Positions 10,327-19,655 of a stretch of 64,000 nt of DNA are shown here, in pieces (within the stretch, counting starts at the first letter, position 1; the number at the start of each line of letters is the position of its first letter). The stretch is from assembly GCF_003258705.1 (NCBI RefSeq), contig NZ_CP029480.1, forward strand, positions 2,356,001 to 2,420,000. Direction: 5' to 3'. Position numbers and translations under genes: made by a program. The notes beneath the pieces were generated by a model. That model had not been told where the DNA came from and did no database searches. It worked only from the letters and a program-made list of their open reading frames with translations. The stretch comes from Arcticibacterium luteifluviistationis. GTDB taxonomy: Bacteria; Bacteroidota; Bacteroidia; Cytophagales; Spirosomataceae.

Positions 10327-11538
10327 ATGAACATTCACGAATACCAAGGTAAGGAAATTTTAGCGAAATACGGGGTAAGAATCCAGCGAGGAATCGTTGC
10401 AGAATCACCTGAAAGTGCAGTTACTGCTTATAAGGAAATTGCAAAAATGACAGACTCTACGTTTGCTGTTATTAAGTCTCAAATTCATGCTGGTGGAAGA
10501 GGAAAAGGCCAGATAGTAGGAATGGAACAACATGGCGTTCAGTTAGTTAAATCTGCTGAAGCTACGAAAACTGCTGCTACTAATCTTTTAAGAAATGTAT
10601 TGGTTACACACCAAACAGGTCCTGAAGGGAAAGTAGTAAACAAGGTATTAATAGCGGAAGACGTTTATTATCCAGGAGACAGCGAGCCTAAAGAATTTTA
10701 CATTTCTATTCTTTTAGATAGAACTAAAGGTTGCAACGTTATCATGGCCTCTACCGAAGGTGGAATGGACATTGAAGAAGTAGCTGAGAACACTCCTGAA
10801 TTAATTTTCAAAGAGTGGATTGACCCAAGAGTAGGTCTTCAAGGCTTTCAAGCTAGAAAAGTAGCCAACAAACTTGGTCTATCTGGTTTAGCTAATAAAG
10901 AAATGGTGAAGTTTATCTTCTCCCTTTATAAAGCATATGAATCTTCAGACGCTGCCATGTTTGAAATTAACCCAGTATTAAAGACATCAGATAATAAGAT
11001 TTTAGCTGTTGATGCTAAAGTTGATTTAGATGATAACGCTTTATACCGTCATCCTGAATTATTAGCTCTTAGAGATAAGGCGGAGGAAGACCCAATGGAA
11101 GTAGAAGCTTCTGAAAGTGACCTTAACTATGTAAAACTTGACGGAAACGTAGGTTGTATGGTTAATGGTGCTGGATTAGCGATGGCTACTATGGATATCA
11201 TTAAGTTATACGGTGGTGAGCCTGCTAACTTCTTAGATGTTGGAGGTTCAGCAAATGCTGTTACTGTAGAAGCTGGTTTCAGAATCATCTTAAAAGACCC
11301 TAACGTAAAAGCAATTTTCGTTAATATCTTTGGTGGAATTGTAAGATGTGATAGAGTAGCAACAGGGATTGTAGAAGCATATAAGTCAATTGGCGAAATA
11401 CCAGTTCCTATTGTAGTAAGATTGCAAGGAACAAACGCTGAAGAAGGTGCTGCAATTATCAATGAATCAGGCTTAAAAGTATTTTCTGCAGTTAAATTGA
11501 AAGAAGCAGCGGAATTGATACAAAAAGTTTTAAAATAA
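10327..11538 (+). CDS. sucC: succinate-CoA ligase (ADP-forming) beta subunit
   Basis: An ATP-grasp protein of 403 residues that, with SucD, interconverts succinyl-CoA and succinate with phosphorylation of ADP or GDP in the TCA cycle. It opens MNIHEYQGKEIL, carries the nucleotide-binding HAGGRGKGQ near residue 60 and the C-terminal segment NIFGGIVRCDRVA. Length is normal for the family. sucD, usually the next gene, is absent; a strong intrinsic terminator follows at once, so the beta subunit is expressed from a separate locus here. Confidence 0.96.
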   Translation: MNIHEYQGKEILAKYGVRIQRGIVAESPESAVTAYKEIAKMTDSTFAVIKSQIHAGGRGKGQIVGMEQHGVQLVKSAEATKTAATNLLRNVLVTHQTGPEGKVVNKVLIAEDVYYPGDSEPKEFYISILLDRTKGCNVIMASTEGGMDIEEVAENTPELIFKEWIDPRVGLQGFQARKVANKLGLSGLANKEMVKFIFSLYKAYESSDAAMFEINPVLKTSDNKILAVDAKVDLDDNALYRHPELLALRDKAEEDPMEVEASESDLNYVKLDGNVGCMVNGAGLAMATMDIIKLYGGEPANFLDVGGSANAVTVEAGFRIILKDPNVKAIFVNIFGGIVRCDRVATGIVEAYKSIGEIPVPIVVRLQGTNAEEGAAIINESGLKVFSAVKLKEAAELIQKVLK

Positions 11539-11559
11539 GAAGAATTACTTCTAATATTG

Positions 11560-11593
11560 GCTCCGTGAATTAACCCTTCACGGAGCTTTTTTT
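11560..11593 (+). terminator. intrinsic terminator of sucC, directly abutting the next start codon
   Basis: Perfect 10-bp stem GCTCCGTGAA/TTCACGGAGC (11560-11569 and 11577-11586), 7-base loop, then T7 to 11593. The ATG of the next gene begins at 11594 with no gap, so the stem occupies the place of its leader and ribosome site. Confidence 0.9.
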
Positions 11594-12940
11594 ATGATAC
11601 AGATTTGGAATGAGATAAAAGGACTGACCAAAAGGTTTCTTGACTTAGAGTCAGACCGGGCTTCCTATAATGAAATTATTGAGCGAATAGAGGCTGGTGT
11701 AGAATTTAGAGGTACTAACCTCTGGATTTTAATATTCGCTATCTTGGTCGCTTCCGTTGGTTTAAATATGAACTCCACTGCCGTAGTCATTGGAGCCATG
11801 CTTATATCTCCTTTGATGGGACCAATTATTGGTTTAGGATTAGGTGTTGGTATTTATGATTTTCAATTAATCAAAAAGTCATTCCGAAGTTTGGCGGCAG
11901 CCGTTATAATTTCTGTTTTGGCTTCTGCTCTATATTTTGCCCTATCTCCATTAAGCGACGCACAGTCAGAATTACTTTCTAGAACTACCCCAACAGTTTG
12001 GGATGTGCTTATTAGTTTCTTTGGTGGTTTAGCCGGTATAGTGGCATTTACTAGAAAAGATAAAAGTAATGCCATACCGGGTGTGGCCATTGCTACCGCA
12101 TTGATGCCACCACTTTGTACCGCTGGTTATGCCATCGCTACGCTTAACCTCACCTACTTCATGGGGGCCTTTTATCTGTTTTTTATAAACAGTGTGTTCA
12201 TCAGTATTTCCAGTATGATAATTATTCGGTTCTTGAAAATACCGAGTAAAAAATGGGTTGATGAAAAACAGCAAAAGAAAATGCGTTCGTATGTTTTTCT
12301 TGTTGCAGTTGTCACCATTGTTCCGAGTGTCTTTATGGCTGTAGATATCGTACAACGGAGCATATTCGCAAGAAACGCGAATCTTTTCATTGAAAACGAA
12401 TTCGACTACCCAGATACTAACGTTATTGAACATGACGTAACTCCAAAAGACAGTAAGATTGAAGTCTTCCTTTTTGGTTCCCCTATAAACGCTATTGAAA
12501 TAAAGCGATTAGAATCTGAACTAGCAGACTATAACTTAGCAGATGCTCAGTTAATTATTAGACAAAATCAGCAAAACTTTGATTTACCGGATGCTGAAAG
12601 TATGCGTACCGGCATTATTGAAGACCTTTACAGGAAAAATGAGGATTTAGTCAAAAACAAAGACGAAAAAATTGGTTTGCTTGAAAAAGAACTCTCAGCT
12701 TACAAGAGTAATCAACTAATTCAGGCCGATGTGTGTAAAGAATTAGAAGTGCAGTATCCTCAAATAGATGCCAGTGCTTTTAACACTATGCTAATCCATC
12801 ATAAGGAAGCAGCCGTAGATACAGTAACCATGGTTTACATTAATGCCGTGAAACCTATTAAGAGCACCGATCTAAAGAAAATGAAAGAGTGGCTGAAGGT
12901 TAGATTAAAGACTGAAAAAATTAACATCGTTCAAAATTGA
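11594..12940 (+). CDS. DUF389 (TIGR00341-like) membrane protein
   Basis: A protein of 448 residues. A short cytoplasmic N-terminus precedes about five membrane segments (about 45-240), including the family segment NSTAVVIGAMLISPLMGPI and the later GVAIATALMPPLCTAGYA. A soluble C-terminal region of about 200 residues follows with a charged, coiled-coil-prone stretch near 345-375. The family's function is unknown. The start is the ATG directly after the T-tract of the sucC terminator; no later ATG precedes the conserved region. The TTG start of the MscS gene overlaps its stop. Confidence 0.85.
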   Translation: MIQIWNEIKGLTKRFLDLESDRASYNEIIERIEAGVEFRGTNLWILIFAILVASVGLNMNSTAVVIGAMLISPLMGPIIGLGLGVGIYDFQLIKKSFRSLAAAVIISVLASALYFALSPLSDAQSELLSRTTPTVWDVLISFFGGLAGIVAFTRKDKSNAIPGVAIATALMPPLCTAGYAIATLNLTYFMGAFYLFFINSVFISISSMIIIRFLKIPSKKWVDEKQQKKMRSYVFLVAVVTIVPSVFMAVDIVQRSIFARNANLFIENEFDYPDTNVIEHDVTPKDSKIEVFLFGSPINAIEIKRLESELADYNLADAQLIIRQNQQNFDLPDAESMRTGIIEDLYRKNEDLVKNKDEKIGLLEKELSAYKSNQLIQADVCKELEVQYPQIDASAFNTMLIHHKEAAVDTVTMVYINAVKPIKSTDLKKMKEWLKVRLKTEKINIVQN

Positions 12941-13782
12941 ATAGTATAAAAGACATTCTAGATTTTAGGTTTTTCGAATACATGGATTATCACTTCGATG
13001 TGGCTCACTTAATGATTGTGGCCCTTATAGTGTTAGTTACAAGACTTATTATTTTTGGTTTCAGGACTATTCTTACGAGAATGGTCAAAAGTGAAACCCT
13101 AGATGCTAGAAATAGTCAAAGTTTTCAATTACTCTTTAAATATTTTGTCTGGATTATAGCCCTTGTCCTTATTTTAGAAACCCTTGGCGTTAAAGTAACC
13201 ATCCTTTTGGCTGGTTCAGCAGCTTTACTAGTTGGTTTAGGTTTAGGTCTACAGCAAATATTCTCTGATATTGTCTCAGGTATTTTTCTTCTGGTAGAAG
13301 GTAGTGTCAAACTTGGCGACATTATGGAAGTGGATGGCGGTCTAATAGGGAAAGTAACCAAAATCAATTTACGAACCAGTGAAATTCAAACTAGAGAAGG
13401 AATCATTATCATTGTACCTAATCATAAATTTATCGTTGAAAATGTGGTCAATTGGAGTCATAACGCCACACTAACTCGATTTTCCGTATCTGTAGGCGTA
13501 GCTTACGGCAGTGACCCTGAAAAAGTAAAAGAAATATTAATGGAGTGTGTTGATGAAAACAAAGACGTAACCCATAACAAAATGAATAAGGCCGTAGTAA
13601 GACTTAAAAACTTTGGCGATAGCTCACTTGATTTTCAAGTCTTATTCTGGAGCAAAAATGGTTTTCTAATAGAAAATACCAAATCAGATTTAAGGTTTGC
13701 CATTGTGCATAAATTCAAAGAGAATGGCGTTGAAATACCATTCCCTCAGAGAGACTTACATGTTAAAAGTGGAAAACTATAA
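12937..13782 (+). CDS. small mechanosensitive channel (MscS family)
   Basis: A protein of 281 residues with two or three N-terminal membrane segments, the pore-lining helix GLGLGLQQIFSDIVSG near 98-113, and a cytoplasmic beta/alpha-beta domain. It opens under membrane tension to release solutes. The chosen start is a TTG that overlaps the TGA of the DUF389 gene (TTGA), implying coupling; the first ATG is 15 codons later and would also give an intact protein. The pairing with DUF389 suggests a joint envelope role (inference). Confidence 0.88.
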   Translation: MNSIKDILDFRFFEYMDYHFDVAHLMIVALIVLVTRLIIFGFRTILTRMVKSETLDARNSQSFQLLFKYFVWIIALVLILETLGVKVTILLAGSAALLVGLGLGLQQIFSDIVSGIFLLVEGSVKLGDIMEVDGGLIGKVTKINLRTSEIQTREGIIIIVPNHKFIVENVVNWSHNATLTRFSVSVGVAYGSDPEKVKEILMECVDENKDVTHNKMNKAVVRLKNFGDSSLDFQVLFWSKNGFLIENTKSDLRFAIVHKFKENGVEIPFPQRDLHVKSGKL

Positions 13783-13794
13783 GCTTTCGCTTAT
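13779..13794 (+). terminator. weak hairpin between convergent genes
   Basis: ATAAGC-TTTC-GCTTAT followed by AATTTTATTT, at the end of the MscS gene. The stem is only 6 bp, so it is a modest terminator candidate for transcription from the left. Confidence 0.4.
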
Positions 13795-13798
13795 AATT

Positions 13799-14632
13799 TT
13801 ATTTCCCGCCATAAGCTTGGTAATATTTCATTGCTTTTGGTAATAAAGCTTCTAAGTCTGCTATTCTTTGAGCGTCAGCCGGGTGTGTAGAAAGTAGCTG
13901 TGGTGGCTTTTGAGAACCTTCTCCTGCTTTTGCCATTCTTTTCCAAAACTCTACAGCTTCAGACGGATCGTAACCAGCCATAGCCATGAAAATCAGGCCT
14001 AATTTATCACCTTCTGATTCTTGTTTTCTACTATTAGGCAAAACGCCGCCGAGCTGTGTTCCAATTCCTAAAACCTGACCAGCCGTATTCATTATTTGCT
14101 CATTATTAGTTATAACACCAGCGGCTACTGCACCTACTTGTGTAAGACCTTGAGCTACCATAGCTCTACTCATTCGCTCCCTTCCATGCTCTGCTATAGC
14201 ATGAGCTATTTCATGCCCCATGACCACTGCTATTCCATCTTCCGATTGGCATATTGGCAAAATACCGGTATAGAAACAAACCTTACCACCTGGCATACAC
14301 CAAGCATTTATTTGGTCACTCTCTACTGTGATAAACTCCCATTTATATCCGTCAATTACAGAACTATAATTGTTTTGAATCAAATAGTCTTCAACCGCCT
14401 TTTTTATCCTTGAGCCTACTCTGGCTACTTTGGCAGCATCCTCTTTTCTTAAAGGAACTACCTTTGAGCTATCCTTAAAGCCATCATACTGTGCAAAGCT
14501 AAGCTGCATCATTTGTTCAGATGAGACCATTCCTACAAATTGCTTTCTGTTCGTAAGTGGTACTCTTTGGCAAGACATTGCTATAAAACCGATGACAAAA
14601 ACTGCTAAAAGTAAGTTTTTTATTTTTTTCAT
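13799..14632 (-). CDS. M48-family metalloprotease, lipoprotein
   Basis: A protein of 277 residues. The N-terminus has a lipoprotein signal with Cys near residue 21 (AMSCQR). The zinc motif HEIAHAIAEHG (HExxH) lies near 140 and the downstream conserved STHPADAQRI near 250. It resembles LoiP/YggG-type envelope proteases that degrade misfolded outer-membrane proteins. It is monocistronic and divergent from the FAH-M23-peroxiredoxin operon. Confidence 0.9.
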   Translation of the reverse strand: MKKIKNLLLAVFVIGFIAMSCQRVPLTNRKQFVGMVSSEQMMQLSFAQYDGFKDSSKVVPLRKEDAAKVARVGSRIKKAVEDYLIQNNYSSVIDGYKWEFITVESDQINAWCMPGGKVCFYTGILPICQSEDGIAVVMGHEIAHAIAEHGRERMSRAMVAQGLTQVGAVAAGVITNNEQIMNTAGQVLGIGTQLGGVLPNSRKQESEGDKLGLIFMAMAGYDPSEAVEFWKRMAKAGEGSQKPPQLLSTHPADAQRIADLEALLPKAMKYYQAYGGK

Positions 14633-14724
14633 AATTGCTAGTATTTCTTTCCTAGAAAATAAGGGGTTTGTTAATCGTGTATTTGGTAAATTTGTAAAAA
14701 AGATACGAAAGAAAACGAAAAAGG

Positions 14725-15333
14725 ATGAAAATTATCTGTGTTGGAAGAAATTATGTTGATCACATTGAAGAACTAAAAAATGACTTCCCTACGGCTCCAG
14801 TCATATTTTCAAAACCGGACTCTGCCATCTTACGTAAAAATGATGCATTTTATTATCCTACCTTCTCTAATTCTATTCATCACGAAGTTGAAGTAGTTTT
14901 GAAGGTATGTAAATTGGGTAAAAACATCCAAGAGAAATTTGCTCATAAGTATTATGAAGAAATAGCTTTAGGAATAGATTTTACGGCTCGTGATTTACAG
15001 TCTGAACTAAAAAGTAAGGGCTTACCGTGGGATTTAGCAAAGGGCTTTAATGGCTCTGCTCCCATTTCGGAATTTGTGTCAAAAGAAAGTTACGACATGA
15101 ACAATCTTAACTTCAATCTGGAAGTTAATGGAGACAATAGACAAGTAGGAAATACATCTAAAATGATTTATTCTTTTGACTATATCATAAGCTTCATATC
15201 CCAATATTTTACCTTAAAAATTGGTGACTTAATTTTCACTGGTACACCTGCAGGCGTAGCAGAAGTTAAAGTTGGAGATAATTTAAAGGGATATATGGAA
15301 GATAAACTCATGTTTGATTTTGACGTAAAATGA
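14725..15333 (+). CDS. fumarylacetoacetate hydrolase-family protein
   Basis: A soluble protein of 202 residues of the FAH superfamily, which acts on 2-oxo acid type substrates with a divalent metal. It has the opening MKIICVGRNYVDH, the metal-binding region around HHEVEVVLKV, DFTARDLQSELKSKG, and the C-terminal DLIFTGTPAGVAEV. It is first in a three-gene operon: the M23 gene starts inside its stop (ATGA). The substrate (acylpyruvate, oxaloacetate tautomer or another) cannot be told. Confidence 0.87.
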   Translation: MKIICVGRNYVDHIEELKNDFPTAPVIFSKPDSAILRKNDAFYYPTFSNSIHHEVEVVLKVCKLGKNIQEKFAHKYYEEIALGIDFTARDLQSELKSKGLPWDLAKGFNGSAPISEFVSKESYDMNNLNFNLEVNGDNRQVGNTSKMIYSFDYIISFISQYFTLKIGDLIFTGTPAGVAEVKVGDNLKGYMEDKLMFDFDVK

Positions 15334-17219
15334 TTTTTAATGGCTTCTCTATAGTTTATTACTTTTTCCTACTCTTTAGCTTTCCTTCACCGGAAACTGA
15401 AGTAGTGGTTGAAAAAGTGGACCCTTACGTCAAAGGTTACTTTATGTTTCCTTTAAGTCCTGGTGTTCAAACATCACTTTCTGGCTCTTTTGGAGATTTG
15501 AGGGTAAATCACTTTCATGCTGGTTTAGACATTAGAACTGGGGGAGCAGAAGGTAAAAGCATTTATGCTGCTGCGGAAGGTTATGTTTCAAGAATCCGTG
15601 TCATGAATGGTGGTTACGGAAATGCACTTTACATAACGCACCCAAACGGCTTGACTACAGTCTATGGTCACTTAAAAGAGTATGCTAGCAACATCAAAAA
15701 GAGAGTAGTAGCCGAACAGTATGCCCAAGAAACCTTTGTATTAGACATCTATTTTGAGCCTACCGACTTACCTGTCAAAAAAGGTGAATTAGTAGCTTTT
15801 TCTGGAAACACAGGAGGAAGTGGTGGACCACATTTACATTTTGAAATCAGAGACCAAGAAGAAAACACCTTAGACCCTGCACTTTTTGGATTCAAAGAAA
15901 TCAAGGATAATGTAGCACCAAGAGTAGAATTTGTTAGTCTTAAATGCCTTTCTGCCGATGCGAGAATCAATGGTGAGTTTGGAACTTTTGATTATCCCGT
16001 AACCAGAACCAGTTCTGGTCAATACGTTATTAATAGAAATATTGATGTCTGGGGCGACATTGGCGTAGAACTTTATGCTTACGATAAAGCTGAAACAAGT
16101 CCTTTTAGATTAGGACTTAAGTACATTGAAGTTAAAAACGATAATGTATCTGAATACAAATTTGAGCTTGGAAAACTTGCCTTTCATAACAAAATAGACA
16201 TGAATTTGCACACCAACTATGAGAGAATGGTGGAGCAAAACAAAAAGCTACATAAAGGTTATTTTGAGGAAGGAAACGAAATGGATTTCTATACCTATAA
16301 TGCTAAAAAAGGGCTTATAGATTTAAGGGATAGTAAAAAGCATAGAATTGAGATAAAACTTAAAGACACTTTTGAAAATACCAGCTTTGTCCATTTCTCA
16401 CTTAATAGTAATGCTAACCAAGATAAAAGCATCAATTCTGAACTCAGAGGTGGTGAAACAAGAAAGGTGGATATTAGGGGTCCATTTATGAAGATTATTA
16501 GAAAGAAAACCGACAAAAGCTTTTACTTAGTAGATGGCAACTTCTCTAAAGAAATTCAGCCAAGCTATGAAAATGCTACAGAGCAAGTTTTTGTAATTAA
16601 TTTAAAAGAAAGCTATTTCTCTAGCTTTATGGACGGTCAGGAGATTGTTCCTTCTCCAGTGAGTGAAGAAGTGTCTCAACGATTTAATACGGTATTTAGT
16701 AATTCCTTCGAAATTGATTTTAAAAAGGTACTCTACCACCCTATTTATTTGAATTTGGAAGATGCCAATTATGAATTAAGGTTAGATAAAGATGTGCACC
16801 CATTAAGAGGAAGGTTTGACGTAAAATGGAAAAGACCAGACAAAGAGGAAGAAAAAAACAAGGTCTATCTTATAGGAGGCAGAAGAAGCAGATATGTAGG
16901 AGGTAACTGGGATAATGGCATTATTACTTTTCATCCTAAAGAGCTAGGAACTTACGGTATCTTAAAAGACGAAACTGCTCCAAGCATTACACCTAGAACT
17001 TTGAATGCATCCAATTTATCTTTCACTATCAGAGATGGCTTGTCAGGCATCAAATCTTTTGAATGCCATGTAGATGGAAAATGGGTGCTCTTAGAATACG
17101 AATACAAGAATGGCTTGCTATGGTCTGAGAAACTAAACAATGAACCTTTTAAAGGGGAAGTAGTTTTAAAAGTAACAGACAATTGTGACAACGAGAAAAT
17201 ATATAAAACGGCAATATAA
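15330..17219 (+). CDS. M23-family peptidase with C-terminal extension
   Basis: A protein of 629 residues. A hydrophobic N-terminal segment suggests export. The M23 (LytM) domain lies at about 30-200 with zinc ligands in NHFHAGLDI and the HLHFE motif, plus the intact GGSGGPHLHFEI turn, so it should be catalytically active on peptidoglycan cross-links. About 430 further residues are beta-rich and unassigned; they may be sandwich domains. Both ends overlap the neighbouring genes (ATGA and TAATG), indicating tight translational coupling with a hydrolase and a peroxiredoxin. Confidence 0.88.
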   Translation: MIFNGFSIVYYFFLLFSFPSPETEVVVEKVDPYVKGYFMFPLSPGVQTSLSGSFGDLRVNHFHAGLDIRTGGAEGKSIYAAAEGYVSRIRVMNGGYGNALYITHPNGLTTVYGHLKEYASNIKKRVVAEQYAQETFVLDIYFEPTDLPVKKGELVAFSGNTGGSGGPHLHFEIRDQEENTLDPALFGFKEIKDNVAPRVEFVSLKCLSADARINGEFGTFDYPVTRTSSGQYVINRNIDVWGDIGVELYAYDKAETSPFRLGLKYIEVKNDNVSEYKFELGKLAFHNKIDMNLHTNYERMVEQNKKLHKGYFEEGNEMDFYTYNAKKGLIDLRDSKKHRIEIKLKDTFENTSFVHFSLNSNANQDKSINSELRGGETRKVDIRGPFMKIIRKKTDKSFYLVDGNFSKEIQPSYENATEQVFVINLKESYFSSFMDGQEIVPSPVSEEVSQRFNTVFSNSFEIDFKKVLYHPIYLNLEDANYELRLDKDVHPLRGRFDVKWKRPDKEEEKNKVYLIGGRRSRYVGGNWDNGIITFHPKELGTYGILKDETAPSITPRTLNASNLSFTIRDGLSGIKSFECHVDGKWVLLEYEYKNGLLWSEKLNNEPFKGEVVLKVTDNCDNEKIYKTAI

Positions 17220-17668
17220 TGACATTAAAAATTGGCGATTCAGCTCCGGACTTTGAAACTATTGACCAAAACAGTAAAACGGTAAAGCTTTCTGATTACA
17301 AAGGTCAAAAAGTGGTCATCTATTTCTACCCAAAAGACAATACACCCACCTGCACTGTCCAATCTTGTAACATCCGAGATAATTATCAGGCTTTTTTAGA
17401 TGCTGGCATAAAAGTGTTCGGAATAAGTACCAGTGGTCATAAAGCTCATCAAAATTTCATTAAGAAATTTGACCTTCCATTTGACCTTTTATTGGACACC
17501 GAACACGAAATAACCGACTTATATGGCGTTTGGCAAGAAAAAAAGACATTTGGAAAAACATATATGGGTATTGTAAGAACCACTTTTGTTATCAACGAGA
17601 ATGGCATTATCGATAACATTATTTCCGATGTGAAAGCCAAAGACCATACTAATCAGATATTAAACTAA
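17219..17668 (+). CDS. bcp: thioredoxin-dependent peroxiredoxin, Bcp/PrxQ type
   Basis: A cytoplasmic thiol peroxidase of 149 residues. The active-site stretch is FYPKDNTPTCTVQSCNIRD: peroxidatic Cys in PTC with a resolving Cys five residues later, the arrangement of alpha-type PrxQ. Its ATG overlaps the preceding stop (TAATG). Family members reduce peroxides using thioredoxin. Confidence 0.93.
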   Translation: MTLKIGDSAPDFETIDQNSKTVKLSDYKGQKVVIYFYPKDNTPTCTVQSCNIRDNYQAFLDAGIKVFGISTSGHKAHQNFIKKFDLPFDLLLDTEHEITDLYGVWQEKKTFGKTYMGIVRTTFVINENGIIDNIISDVKAKDHTNQILN

Positions 17669-17722
17669 TAAGTGTCAAAAAGACATTTATTATATTTCTC
17701 TTTCTTTTCTTCCATAATTCTC

Positions 17723-17730
17723 TATTTTTG
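17723..17730 (+). promoter_or_regulatory. putative -7 promoter element for the transketolase pair
   Basis: TATTTTTG matches TAnnTTTG exactly, 31 bases before the ATG. TGTCAAAAAGACA at 17673-17685, an imperfect palindrome, lies about 40 bases upstream and could be an operator. No clear -33 TTG is visible. Confidence 0.45.
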
Positions 17731-17761
17731 TGGAGTTTTTCAATTCAAATAATACTTTTTA

Positions 17762-18628
17762 ATGCAAATCAAAGAACTTCAGGACATAGCCTCACAGGTT
17801 AGAAGAGACATTGTACGAATGGTACATGGCTGTGCTTCTGGTCACCCAGGCGGTTCCCTAGGCTGTACAGATTTGTTGGTAGCCTTATACTTCCAACAAA
17901 TGAAAATTAACAATCGAAAAGGTAAAGGCGGACATTTGTCTTTTAAAATGGACGGTATTGGCGAAGATTTATTCTTCCTTTCAAACGGTCACATATCGCC
18001 ACTCTTTTACTCTGTACTTTCTAGAAGAGGTTATTTTGATGCTGCAGAAATGGCAACATTCAGAAAATTGAACACAAGACTTCAAGGTCACCCTACTACA
18101 CATGAAGGTCTTCCTGGTATCAGAGTTGCATCTGGTTCATTAGGACAAGGAATGTCTGTAGCTATTGGTACTGCTCTTGCTAAGAAATTAAATGGCGACG
18201 ACAGAAATGTTTTCGTATTAATGGGCGACGGTGAGCAGCAAGAAGGTCAGGTATGGGAAGCAGCTCAGTTTGCACCACACCATAAAGTAGATAACCTTAT
18301 TGCTATTATTGACCTTAATGGTCAGCAGATAGATGGTTCTACGGAAGAAGTTATGGCTAACCGTGATTTGAAAGCCAAATACAAAGCTTTTGGATGGAGA
18401 GTAATGGAAATAGCTGACGGAAATGATATGGAACAAGTAGTTAAAGGACTACGTAAAGCCAAAAGAATTTCTGGTAAGGGAGAGCCTATCATGATTTTGA
18501 TGAAAACTGAAATGGGTGCTGGCGTAGACTTTATGATGGGTAGTCACAAGTGGCACGGAATTGCTCCTAACGACGAGCAACTAGCCGCTGCATTAGCTCA
18601 ATTACCTGAAACTATTGGAGACTATTAA
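17762..18628 (+). CDS. transketolase, N-terminal (TPP-binding) subunit
   Basis: A protein of 288 residues holding the thiamine-diphosphate-binding half: SGHPGGSLGC near 28 and the TPP motif GDGEQQEGQVWEAAQFA near 158. Together with the next gene it makes a full transketolase of the pentose phosphate pathway. The enzyme is split into two genes, as is common in this phylum and in archaea. The second subunit follows after 13 bases, so 1:1 expression is likely. Confidence 0.94.
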   Translation: MQIKELQDIASQVRRDIVRMVHGCASGHPGGSLGCTDLLVALYFQQMKINNRKGKGGHLSFKMDGIGEDLFFLSNGHISPLFYSVLSRRGYFDAAEMATFRKLNTRLQGHPTTHEGLPGIRVASGSLGQGMSVAIGTALAKKLNGDDRNVFVLMGDGEQQEGQVWEAAQFAPHHKVDNLIAIIDLNGQQIDGSTEEVMANRDLKAKYKAFGWRVMEIADGNDMEQVVKGLRKAKRISGKGEPIMILMKTEMGAGVDFMMGSHKWHGIAPNDEQLAAALAQLPETIGDY

Positions 18629-18641
18629 ACCAGAACATATC

Positions 18642-19598
18642 ATGAAGAAATATACATTCACAGAAAAACAAGATACACGTTCGGGTTTTGGAGATGGCAT
18701 GACCGAACTAGGAAGAACCAACCCTAAAGTAGTGACACTATGTGCTGATTTAGTGGGTTCTTTAAAAACAGCCACGTTTATTAAAGAGAATCCAGAACGT
18801 TTTTTCCAAACTGGTATTGCTGAGGCAAACATGATGGGAATATCAGCTGGTTTAACTATAGGTGGGTTTATTCCCTACCCTACTACCTTTGCCAACTTTG
18901 GTTCTGGTAGAGTTTATGACCAAATCAGACAGTCAATAGCCTATTCTGACAAAAACGTTAAAATAGCGGTTTCTCATGCAGGTCTTACTTTAGGAGAAGA
19001 TGGTGCTACACACCAAATTCTTGAAGACATTGCTATGATGAGAGCTATGCCAAACATGACCGTTATTAATCCTTGTGATTATAACCAAACTAAAGCTGCT
19101 ACTATCGCTTTAGCTAGCCATGTAGGTCCAGCATATTTACGTTTCGGCCGTCCGAAAGTACCCGTTTTTACTGACCCAAATCAGAAATTTGAAATTGGTA
19201 AAGCATGGATGGTAAATGAAGGAACAGATGTCAGCATTTTTGCAACAGGTCACTTAGTATGGGAAGCTATACAAGCAGGTGAAACTTTGGCAGAAAAAGG
19301 CATAAGTGCAGAAATTATCAATATTCATACTATTAAGCCTTTAGATACTGAAGCTATTCTTAAGTCTGTAAGAAAAACTAAGTGTGTAGTAACTTGCGAA
19401 GAGCACCAAGCAAATGGTGGTTTAGGAGATGCTGTAGCACAGGTTTTATCTCAGAACTTTATAGCTCCTCAGGAATACATTGCAGTTAATGATTCTTTTG
19501 GTGAGTCTGGCAAGCCAGAGCAATTGATGGCTAAATATGGTTTATCAGCTGAAAACATCATAGAGAAAGCTCTAAAGGTAATCGGAAGAAAAAACTAA
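18642..19598 (+). CDS. transketolase, C-terminal (pyrimidine-binding) subunit
   Basis: A protein of 318 residues with the pyrimidine domain including the catalytic-glutamate region TGIAEANMMG near 57, HAGLTLGEDGATHQ near 110, and a C-terminal domain ending before a strong terminator. I chose the ATG at 18642; the frame is open to a TTG at 18615 inside the end of the partner gene, which is less likely as a start. Domain swap with DXP synthase C-terminal parts is excluded by the neighbouring transketolase N-subunit. Confidence 0.94.
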   Translation: MKKYTFTEKQDTRSGFGDGMTELGRTNPKVVTLCADLVGSLKTATFIKENPERFFQTGIAEANMMGISAGLTIGGFIPYPTTFANFGSGRVYDQIRQSIAYSDKNVKIAVSHAGLTLGEDGATHQILEDIAMMRAMPNMTVINPCDYNQTKAATIALASHVGPAYLRFGRPKVPVFTDPNQKFEIGKAWMVNEGTDVSIFATGHLVWEAIQAGETLAEKGISAEIINIHTIKPLDTEAILKSVRKTKCVVTCEEHQANGGLGDAVAQVLSQNFIAPQEYIAVNDSFGESGKPEQLMAKYGLSAENIIEKALKVIGRKN

Positions 19599-19616
19599 GA
19601 ATTTATTCCTAATTTT

Positions 19617-19655
19617 AAGGGTTTCCTGATACATTTATCGGGAAACCCTTTTTTT
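19617..19655 (+). terminator. intrinsic terminator of the transketolase pair, abutting the next ATG
   Basis: Stem AAGGGTTTCC...GGAAACCCTT extended by TGATA/TATCG (19617-19650), then T-tract to 19655. The sigma-factor ATG starts at 19656 with no spacing, the same arrangement as at 11560-11594. A near-match -7 box (TAATTTTA, 19610-19617) sits at the left foot of the stem. Confidence 0.88.

Noticed and set aside
10327-11538. sucC as part of a sucCD operon
   Set aside because: A strong terminator follows at once and the next gene is DUF389, so no sucD is present here.
12029-12433. 134-codon minus-strand frame within the DUF389 gene
   Set aside because: Antisense to a well-supported membrane protein, with low-complexity and basic composition and no motif.
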